From assembly GCA_041740975.1 (NCBI GenBank), contig JBGSKV010000044.1:1-19692 (forward strand): 19,692 bases of DNA. Direction: 5' to 3'. The notes under the pieces are model-generated. The model was given only the letters and a program-made list of their open reading frames with translations, made no database searches and was not told the origin of the DNA. This DNA is from JBGSKV01 sp041740975. Its GTDB lineage: Bacteria; Bdellovibrionota_B; Oligoflexia; Oligoflexales; JALZUQ01. This document shows, one piece after another, positions 13,223 to 19,692 of the stretch (within the stretch, counting starts at the first letter, position 1; each line of letters starts with the position of its first letter). A program made the translations under genes and the position numbers.

Positions 13223-14731
13223 ATGGATAAAATCAAAGTAGAAGAAGTTAGTCGATTAATCAGTGACCGTATCAAGAATTTTGATAATAAAGCGGAACTG
13301 CAAGAGACTGGTTCGGTCGTTACAGTTGGTGACGGTATTGCTCGGGTTTATGGCCTTGAAAACGCCATGGCCGGCGAGCTTGTCGAATTCAGCAACGGCG
13401 TTCGCGGCGTTATTTTGAACCTTGAAGAAGACAACGTCGGTGTCGCTATTTTCGGTTCTACAAAAGGGATTCAAGAAGGCAGCCAGGTTAAACGTACAAA
13501 AGAAATCAACTCGGTCAACGTCGGTGAAGCGCTGATCGGTCGAGTTGTCAACGCTTTGGGTGAACCCATTGATGGTCAGGGTGCTATTAACGCGAAGCGC
13601 GATGTCGTGGAAGTCAAAGCTCCCGGTATCATTGCCCGTAAATCGGTGCACGAACCGCTGCAAACAGGCATCAAACCAATTGATGCGATGACACCGATTG
13701 GGCGTGGGCAGCGCGAATTGATCATTGGTGACCGCCAAACTGGAAAAACAGCGATAGCTCTCGATACGATTATCAATCAAAAAGGCAAAGACGTTGTTTG
13801 CGTATATGTGGCGATTGGTCAAAAAGCATCGACCGTTGCAAACGTCGTTGAAAAATTAAAACAAGCTGGCGCGATGGATTATACGATTGTCGTTTCCGCA
13901 ACTGCTCTTGATCCGGCACCGATGCAGTTCCTAGCCCCCTACTCCGGCTGTCGAATTGCCGAGTTTTTCCGAGATAAAGGTAAGCACGCGGTTATTTTCT
14001 ACGACGATTTGTCAAAGCAAGCCGTAGCCTACCGCGAACTTTCACTGCTTCTTCGCCGTCCTCCAGGCCGCGAAGCTTATCCAGGGGATGTTTTCTATCT
14101 TCATAGCCGCTTATTGGAGCGCTCTTGTAAATTGAATGATGAACTAGGCGGTGGCTCCATCACAGCCTTTCCGATTATTGAAACGCAAGCGGGCGATATT
14201 TCCGCTTATATCCCGACCAACGTTATTTCGATTACGGACGGACAGATCTTCTTGGAAGCCGATTTGTTCAACGCGGGTCAACGTCCAGCGATGAACGCGG
14301 GTCTTTCGGTTTCTCGTGTGGGCGGTTCCGCGCAGGTTCCCGCCATGAAAAAGATCGCCGGCACCCTTCGCCTTGAACTCGCTCAGTACCGCGAATTGGC
14401 GGCGTTTGCGCAGTTCGGCTCGGATTTGGATGAAGCGACCAGAAGAACGCTTTCGCGCGGTGAGCGATTGATGGAAGTTTTGAAACAACCTCAGTACGAA
14501 CCGTTAGAAGTCGGTGTGCAAGTTGCGGTGATTTACGCAACCACGAAAGGTTTTCTAGACAAAATTGAAATTGACCGCATTGACAAGTGGCAAACGGGCT
14601 TTACGGACTTTTTACGCGCAAATTACGCAGCTGTTCTCAAGAAGATTGAAGACCGGGCGGAACTGAAAGACGTCGAAGAGGATTTGAAAAAAGCGATTAC
14701 CGAATATAGCAAAGGTTTTGGCGATGCCTAG
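13223..14731 (+). CDS. atpA: F-type ATP synthase subunit alpha
   Basis: Alpha is the nucleotide-binding but non-catalytic subunit of the F1 hexamer. Its 502 aa match the family exactly. The N-terminus has ISDRIKNF (13-20) and the beta-barrel VGDGIARVYGL (35-45). Walker A is GDRQTGKT (169-176). The signature PAMNAGLSVSRVGGSAQ carries the arginine that reaches the catalytic site in beta. The C-terminus is a helical bundle ending in FGDA. GGAG lies 11 nt before the ATG. The stop overlaps the start of atpG by 8 bp. No unusual residues were seen. Confidence 0.99.
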   Translation: MDKIKVEEVSRLISDRIKNFDNKAELQETGSVVTVGDGIARVYGLENAMAGELVEFSNGVRGVILNLEEDNVGVAIFGSTKGIQEGSQVKRTKEINSVNVGEALIGRVVNALGEPIDGQGAINAKRDVVEVKAPGIIARKSVHEPLQTGIKPIDAMTPIGRGQRELIIGDRQTGKTAIALDTIINQKGKDVVCVYVAIGQKASTVANVVEKLKQAGAMDYTIVVSATALDPAPMQFLAPYSGCRIAEFFRDKGKHAVIFYDDLSKQAVAYRELSLLLRRPPGREAYPGDVFYLHSRLLERSCKLNDELGGGSITAFPIIETQAGDISAYIPTNVISITDGQIFLEADLFNAGQRPAMNAGLSVSRVGGSAQVPAMKKIAGTLRLELAQYRELAAFAQFGSDLDEATRRTLSRGERLMEVLKQPQYEPLEVGVQVAVIYATTKGFLDKIEIDRIDKWQTGFTDFLRANYAAVLKKIEDRAELKDVEEDLKKAITEYSKGFGDA

Positions 14732-15608
14732 TTCCGCGGACCTCAAACGACGCATAAAAAGCGTTAAAAGCACGCAAAAGATTACCAAAGCGATGAAGTT
14801 GGTTTCGGCTGCGAAGTTTGCGAAAGCGGCGATTGCTGTGAAAAACGCTCGTCCTTATAGCCAAGCGCTAACGGATATGACGGCGCGTTTATTGCGACAG
14901 GCCAAAGAGCTGAATTCCGTTTATTTGCAAAAGCGTGAAGAAAAAAAGATCCTGGTTCTCGTGATGAGTACGGATCGCGGCCTGTGCGGCGGTTTAAACG
15001 GCAACTTGTTTCGCTATACCTGGCGCTGGATCCTCGAGAAACGTAAAGCGGGAAGCGAAATTCAGGTCGCCACTTGGGGACGCAAAGGGCAGTCTTTTTT
15101 CCGGATGCAGATGAAAGAATTATTCTCCAAAGAAGAACGCGCCTTTGATAAACCAAATTTCCTTTCGACAAAAAAGTATATTTCCGAAATCATTAAGCTC
15201 TACGCCGATGGTCAATTTGACGCGATATATATAGCGTTTCCCAAGTTCAAGTCGGCCATGGAGCAGTCTCCGGTCGTCCATAAACTCCTCCCCGTAACGA
15301 TGGAAGTCAGTGAAGCGACCGACACAGAGCAGAAAAAGGCCGAAATCGGTGTTGGCGAATTTATCGTGGAACCAAATATCGAAACGATGGTGGATCGCCT
15401 GGTTGAACGTAAAGTCGTGGCACAGCTTCTAGCCGCACGTCTCGAAGGTCAAGCTTCGGAGTTTGGCGCGCGTATGTCGGCGATGGATTCGGCCACACGC
15501 AATGCCAATGACGTTATTAAGAAATTAACCTTGAAATACAACAGAGCGCGTCAAGCGGCAATTACGAAAGAACTTATCGAGATTGTGAGTGGAGCGGAAG
15601 CGCTTTAG
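14724..15608 (+). CDS. atpG: F-type ATP synthase subunit gamma
   Basis: Gamma is the central rotor shaft coupling the c-ring to beta. From ATG 14724 it is 294 aa. A TTG at 14718 could extend it by two codons, but AAAGG at 14711-14715 is spaced 8 nt from the ATG and only 2 from the TTG, so the ATG is chosen. The N-terminal helix has the family motif SVKSTQKITKAMKLVSAAKF, the middle has STDRGLCGGLNGNLF, and the C-terminal helix ends with the conserved NRARQAAITKELIEIVSGAEAL type of sequence. It overlaps atpA by 8 bp, implying coupled translation, and is 44 bp before atpD. Confidence 0.97.
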   Translation: MPSSADLKRRIKSVKSTQKITKAMKLVSAAKFAKAAIAVKNARPYSQALTDMTARLLRQAKELNSVYLQKREEKKILVLVMSTDRGLCGGLNGNLFRYTWRWILEKRKAGSEIQVATWGRKGQSFFRMQMKELFSKEERAFDKPNFLSTKKYISEIIKLYADGQFDAIYIAFPKFKSAMEQSPVVHKLLPVTMEVSEATDTEQKKAEIGVGEFIVEPNIETMVDRLVERKVVAQLLAARLEGQASEFGARMSAMDSATRNANDVIKKLTLKYNRARQAAITKELIEIVSGAEAL

Positions 15609-15652
15609 GCCCAGAATATTAGGTGTTTTTGAGAAATATTGAGGAGTGACTT

Positions 15653-17059
15653 ATGAGTTCGGCAGGCAAGGTAGTTCAGGTTTTGGGCCCAGTAGTAGAC
15701 GTGGCGTTCACCGGGGGCGTATTACCAGATATTTATAACGCGCTAACATTGACGAATCCAAGTATTGACGATCGCCAAGACAATCTTGTTTTGGAAGTCG
15801 CGCAGCATCTTGGTGAAGGCGTTGTTCGTACGATTGCCATGGATAGTACCGATGGTTTAACGCGCGGTATGCCCGTCAAAGATACGGGTGATCAAATCAC
15901 AGTTCCTGTTGGCAAAGAAGTTCTCGGCCGCATCCTCAACGTGACGGGTGATCCGGTAGACGAGTGCGGACCGATTAAAACCGCGAAACGTTATCCGATC
16001 CATCGCGCCGCCCCAGCCTTTACACAGTTATCGACTCAGACCGAAATCCTAGAAACGGGGCTAAAAGTCGTCGATTTGATCGCGCCGTTTTTGAAGGGTG
16101 GAAAGATCGGATTGTTCGGCGGAGCGGGTGTAGGAAAAACGGTTCTTATTATGGAACTTATCCACAACATCGCCAAAGAACATGGGGGATACTCTATTTT
16201 TGCTGGTGTTGGTGAGCGGACTCGTGAAGGTAACGACCTTTATCATGAGATGAAAGAGTCGGGCGTACTTAGCAAAACAGCATTGATTTACGGTCAGATG
16301 AACGAGCCGCCAGGAGCGCGTGCGCGCGTCGCCCTCTCGGCACTTTCTGTCGCCGAATATTTCCGTGAAGAACAAAACCAAGACGTACTTCTTTTCGTCG
16401 ATAATATTTTCCGATTTACGCAAGCTGGTTCAGAAGTGTCAGCACTCCTAGGTCGTATCCCTTCAGCGGTAGGTTACCAACCAACGCTCGCTTCGGAGAT
16501 GGGCGAGTTGCAAGAGCGCATCACGTCCACGAAAAATGGTTCGATCACTTCGGTTCAGGCTGTTTACGTACCTGCGGATGACTTCACCGACCCCGCTCCG
16601 GCGACGACTTTTGCGCATTTGGACGCATCGATTGAGTTGTCTCGTGCAATTTCCGAACTTGGGATTTATCCGGCAGTGGATCCGCTCACTTCGAACTCAC
16701 GTATGTTGTCGCGTTCCATTGTTGGAAATGACCATTATGAAGTGGCTCGTGAAGTGCAACGGGTTCTTCAGCGTTACAAAGAATTGCAAGATATCATCGC
16801 GATTTTGGGTATGGACGAATTATCCGAAGGTGATAAAGCCCTCGTTAACCGCGCGCGTAAGATTCAGCGATTTATGAGTCAGCCGAACTTCGTAGCCGAA
16901 CAGTTTACAGGAACGCCTGGAAAATACGTGAAACGCGAAGATACCATTAAAGGTTTCAAAATGATTTGTGCAGGCGAGCTTGACAGTATTCCTGAACAAG
17001 CCTTCTTGTACTGCGGCGCAATTGAAGAAGTTTACGAGAAAGCTAAGAAATTTACCTAA
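15653..17059 (+). CDS. atpD: F-type ATP synthase subunit beta
   Basis: Beta is the catalytic subunit of F1. Its 468 aa are the normal length. Walker A is GGAGVGKT (156-163), the catalytic glutamate is Glu188 in GERTREGND, and Walker B is VLLFVDNIFRF (245-255). The hinge motif usually written DELSEED reads DELSEGD here (388-394), one acidic residue fewer. That motif contacts the inhibitory epsilon C-terminus and gamma in other species. The ribosome site GAGGAG precedes the ATG by 7 nt, the strongest in the cluster, as is common for this abundantly made subunit. Confidence 0.99.
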   Translation: MSSAGKVVQVLGPVVDVAFTGGVLPDIYNALTLTNPSIDDRQDNLVLEVAQHLGEGVVRTIAMDSTDGLTRGMPVKDTGDQITVPVGKEVLGRILNVTGDPVDECGPIKTAKRYPIHRAAPAFTQLSTQTEILETGLKVVDLIAPFLKGGKIGLFGGAGVGKTVLIMELIHNIAKEHGGYSIFAGVGERTREGNDLYHEMKESGVLSKTALIYGQMNEPPGARARVALSALSVAEYFREEQNQDVLLFVDNIFRFTQAGSEVSALLGRIPSAVGYQPTLASEMGELQERITSTKNGSITSVQAVYVPADDFTDPAPATTFAHLDASIELSRAISELGIYPAVDPLTSNSRMLSRSIVGNDHYEVAREVQRVLQRYKELQDIIAILGMDELSEGDKALVNRARKIQRFMSQPNFVAEQFTGTPGKYVKREDTIKGFKMICAGELDSIPEQAFLYCGAIEEVYEKAKKFT

Positions 17060-17075
17060 ACAATAGGTCTTTACG

Positions 17076-17507
17076 ATGTCAGAAAGCACTACGTCAGGAT
17101 TAAAAGTTGATGTTCTCACACCTGAGCGTGCGCTCCCGTCGATGAACGCATCGCGCGTGAATGCGCCAGGTGTTTATGGGTATGTGGAGATTCTGCATAA
17201 CCACGCGCCGTATATTACCGAACTCGACGTCGGAGTTTTAAAGGTTGATAACCAAACTTTTTTTGTCTCTGGTGGTTATCTGGAAGTACTGCAAAACGAC
17301 GTAAAAATTTTAGCGGATATTATTGAAAAACCAGAAGATATTGACTCGGCGAGAGCGGAAGCCGCGCGCGGCCGCGCGCTTAAGCGTCTGCAAGATATGA
17401 GCTCGGGTGATGAGGTGACACCTCTTGACATCGTGCGTGCTCAGCAGGCTTTGAAAAGAGCTCAAACGAGAATAGATTTCAAATTGATAAGTGGCGCAAG
17501 TCACTAA
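17076..17507 (+). CDS. atpC: F-type ATP synthase subunit epsilon
   Basis: Epsilon sits at the foot of the rotor and in many bacteria inhibits ATP hydrolysis through its C-terminal helices. It is 143 aa. The N-terminal beta-sandwich shows LKVDVLTPERALPSMNASRVNAPG and the HAPYITELDVGVLKV pattern (about 43-57). The C-terminal pair of helices (about 90-137) is Ala/Arg/Lys-rich, with ARAEAARGRALKRL. It is 16 bp after atpD and the last gene of the cluster. No GC-rich terminator follows. The 22 bp to the convergent gene hold only the AT palindrome AAAATTAATTTT and a T-run. Confidence 0.95.
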   Translation: MSESTTSGLKVDVLTPERALPSMNASRVNAPGVYGYVEILHNHAPYITELDVGVLKVDNQTFFVSGGYLEVLQNDVKILADIIEKPEDIDSARAEAARGRALKRLQDMSSGDEVTPLDIVRAQQALKRAQTRIDFKLISGASH

Positions 17508-17529
17508 AAATTAATTTTGTAGACTTTTT

Positions 17530-19692
17530 TTATTCTGACCAAACGCATCGAAATCCAACGTCGGCACTAGCATCATCAGCTGTATAAAGTAGGTCCGAAG
17601 CAAAAATACCGGCGTAACCAAGTTCAAATTCATTTTCATTGAAACCACCACCGCGTGCGATAGCTTTTTCGGTGAACCCACCGTCTAGTTTTGCAGTTCC
17701 CAAATTACCGTATTCTCCAGAGTTTTTGGAGGAGTAGTCTCCCAATGGTCCCCACCAATCGATATCAACATCAACTGAATCAACAAGCAGCGAAACATAT
17801 TCCGGAGAAAGAAATAATGTAGCTCCTTCGATAACCCACTCTTTAACATTGCCAGAAAAATCCCAAATCACTTCACCATTTGACAAGACATGCGTGCGTT
17901 TATTGACATGCCAGCTACTACTGCAATCATCGTCGGGGTCTCCATTTGAGGTGATCCCGAAGCATCCATTGACATCGCTAACACTTGCTGCGAGTGCAGC
18001 TCCTTCTTCAGAATTGCCGGCATTAATGCCGTCAGAATCTATGCCGCCCACAACTCCTTGCGTCCAGTTCGTGCCGACATTTTCTATATTTCTGGCGATC
18101 GTTTGCCACTGAGCGTTCGAGATTAAATCGTAATTTGCGCCCAAATCGCGGCAGGTTCTCCAAGCGCTATCATTAGCAATTGCCGAGATGCCTCTCACTA
18201 TGTTCGTCCATGGAGCGGAGCTTGCCTGCGACGTAGCCACACCGCTAACATTTTTCGCCTCGTATTTCATAACGCAAAACACTCCTACCCCAAGGGCAGG
18301 GTTTGAAGGGACTGCGATATAACTTGGATCTGGGCAAACGATGGGTGGTTCTTGAGCCTCCCATCCATCTCCAAGCGCCACGCCGGACACCATTCCCGCT
18401 CGGTCTACGGCTCTAACACTTGCAAAATAGGTGATTCCGGGCGTAAGCGACATTCCGACAAGTTGGCCGGAAGTGCCGCTGCCAACATTGGTCCAGTTCC
18501 TGACATTTGTTGCACCTGCAGACAGACCGATCGCCACTTCATAGTGACCAATTCCAGAGCCCGAGTCAGAACCGGCGGCCCATGTGATGACTGGTGAACT
18601 GGATAGAGAAAGAAAAGTTAAACCATCAACAACGCCTGTCGGTGGATTTGGTGCAATGTTGTCGTGAACAATGGTGTTGCTTAGGCAGCCTGTTTCATTA
18701 TCGAAAGAATCTTTGAATTTGTAGTAAACGGTAGCCGTGCCATTTGTTTGGCCCAACGTCCATAACTTAGAAGTTGCGTATGGTTCGTAGGAACCCGTGC
18801 CACAGCCAGCAACGTTAGAGATAAACATTTCACTAGCACCTACGGCTGAGATTTCTAAACTTACTGATGTGGTGCTTGTATACAGGTAGTTACTGCCAGA
18901 ATGGATAGCTAAGCTAGGATTTTCGGGTGGGATATCATCGTAAGTATAGGTCCAGGACGCAACATCAGAAGCGTTATCCAAGGTGTCACAGGCAATGGCG
19001 CTCAAAATCACTGTCGAACCGGAAGGAATATTAATGTCTACATCTGGCTGGATCGGAGTTCCATCAGTGCAACTCGCCGGCGGGGTGCCGGTGCCGTTAA
19101 GCGTATAGCGCAGCTCATCCAATTCAACCATGCTATGGGTCAGTTGAACATCAAAGCTATCCTTAAAATCTAAACTCGAAATATTGACACCTGGTGCCAC
19201 CGGTCCCTGGTCATCGTGAACAATTGTATCGTTTATGCAGGCGGATTCATTGTTCGCAGCATCTCTAAATTTTACGTAAACGGTTGCCGTTGCATTGGTC
19301 TGTCCCAGCGTCCAGGCTTTTGAGGTGTTGTACGCTTCCCAAACGACGGCAGTAGCACAACCTGCAGTATTCGTAACAAACATTTGCGTGGCGTCATCCG
19401 CTGCTAAGGTAAGCGTAACATCAACATCATTTGTACTTACGGCACCTGAATTAATTGAGATGGAAGTATTTTGCGGCTCAATATTATCGTGTACAATCGT
19501 ATCGTTTATACAGGCGGATTCATTATTCAAGGCATCTCTAAATTTAACGTAAACGGTTGCCGTTGCATTGATCTGTCCCAGCGTCCAGGCTTTTGAGGTG
19601 TTGTACGCTTCCCAAACGACGGCAGTAGCACAACCTGCAGTATTCGTAACAAACATTTGCGTGGCGTCATCCGCTGCTAAGGTAAGCGTAAC
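17530..19692 (-). CDS. Large surface/secreted repeat protein with C-terminal SUMF1-like domain (N-terminus beyond right edge)
   Basis: The frame is open to the window edge, so at least 720 residues are present and the start is missing. From the N-terminal side it has two near-identical 91-residue Ig-like repeats (TAGC...WEAYNTSKAWTLGQ...ESACINDTIVHD). A domain resembling the chitobiase C-terminal type follows (LRYTLNGTGTPP...SAIACD, about 19205-18930). Next come a diverged third repeat (about 18930-18655), a fibronectin-III-like domain (about 18655-18375), and a formylglycine-generating-enzyme/SUMF1-like domain (about 18330-17533) with IWDFSGNVKEWV and the ending GFRCVWSE. The cysteine pair that follows GGS in active FGE is absent (GGGFNENEFEL), so formylglycine formation is unlikely. 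Conserved Cys pairs per repeat suggest export. It is convergent with atpC. Confidence 0.85.
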   Translation of the reverse strand, partial: VTLTLAADDATQMFVTNTAGCATAVVWEAYNTSKAWTLGQINATATVYVKFRDALNNESACINDTIVHDNIEPQNTSISINSGAVSTNDVDVTLTLAADDATQMFVTNTAGCATAVVWEAYNTSKAWTLGQTNATATVYVKFRDAANNESACINDTIVHDDQGPVAPGVNISSLDFKDSFDVQLTHSMVELDELRYTLNGTGTPPASCTDGTPIQPDVDINIPSGSTVILSAIACDTLDNASDVASWTYTYDDIPPENPSLAIHSGSNYLYTSTTSVSLEISAVGASEMFISNVAGCGTGSYEPYATSKLWTLGQTNGTATVYYKFKDSFDNETGCLSNTIVHDNIAPNPPTGVVDGLTFLSLSSSPVITWAAGSDSGSGIGHYEVAIGLSAGATNVRNWTNVGSGTSGQLVGMSLTPGITYFASVRAVDRAGMVSGVALGDGWEAQEPPIVCPDPSYIAVPSNPALGVGVFCVMKYEAKNVSGVATSQASSAPWTNIVRGISAIANDSAWRTCRDLGANYDLISNAQWQTIARNIENVGTNWTQGVVGGIDSDGINAGNSEEGAALAASVSDVNGCFGITSNGDPDDDCSSSWHVNKRTHVLSNGEVIWDFSGNVKEWVIEGATLFLSPEYVSLLVDSVDVDIDWWGPLGDYSSKNSGEYGNLGTAKLDGGFTEKAIARGGGFNENEFELGYAGIFASDLLYTADDASADVGFRCVWSE
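19213..19692 (-). repeat. Tandem 273-bp coding repeats of the surface protein
   Basis: One full unit (19213-19485) and part of the next (19486-19692) repeat with a period of 273 bp, exactly 91 codons. Positions 19299-19419 and 19572-19692 are identical over 121 bp, up to the window edge. The rest differs by scattered substitutions. More units probably lie beyond the edge. Confidence 0.95.

Noticed and set aside
13256..13822. 188-codon minus-strand frame inside atpA
   Set aside because: It is a long antisense shadow of a very well conserved gene with no features of its own.
17508..17529. Possible bidirectional terminator between atpC and the repeat protein
   Set aside because: Only the AT palindrome AAAATTAATTTT and a T-run are present; the stem has no GC pairs, so termination here is not supported by sequence alone.

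Overview
The window is the replication-origin region of a bacterial chromosome, probably from the Bdellovibrionota (Bdellovibrio-like). That placement is inferred from the protein sequences, a parAB pair directly before atpF'/atpF, ATP synthase a and c subunits with N-terminal signal-like segments, and a large secreted repeat protein ending in a formylglycine-generating-enzyme-like (SUMF1) domain. I could run no database search, so it is not proven.

Layout: on the minus strand, reading leftwards from about 6.6 kb, are dnaA, dnaN, gyrB and gyrA (gyrA runs off the left edge). The dnaA-dnaN gap looks like the core of oriC: several DnaA-box-like 9-mers, five tandem TAG triplets (a DnaA-trio) and an AT-rich tract in the expected order. 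recF is absent from its frequent place between dnaN and gyrB. Diverging from dnaA on the plus strand are two small membrane proteins (AtpZ/AtpI type), then atpB and atpE, ending at a strong intrinsic terminator.

From 7.4 to 9.55 kb there are seven identical 18-bp parS palindromes, four before atpB and three after atpE. They are followed by parA and parB, which encode the segregation proteins acting on those sites. A 190-bp quasi-palindrome and a stretch with no recognisable gene lie between atpE and parA. A perfect 53-bp inverted repeat starts inside the last codons of parB and separates it from the second ATP synthase cluster: atpF', atpF, atpH, atpA, atpG, atpD and atpC. The two clusters together encode all F-type ATP synthase subunits (a, c, b', b, delta, alpha, gamma, beta, epsilon).

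Convergent with atpC and running off the right edge is the C-terminal part of a large extracellular-type protein. It has 91-residue Ig-like repeats, a chitobiase-C-terminal-like domain, a fibronectin-III-like domain and a SUMF1-like domain lacking the catalytic cysteine pair.

The genes link three functions in about 12 kb: replication initiation (DnaA, the clamp, gyrase), origin segregation (ParABS) and energy production (ATP synthase). The main points for a second look are the perfect 53-bp hairpin, the seven parS sites around atpB-atpE (one inside a reading frame, one followed by a T-run like a terminator), the DnaA-trio origin, the 190-bp quasi-palindrome, and the unusual gene order.
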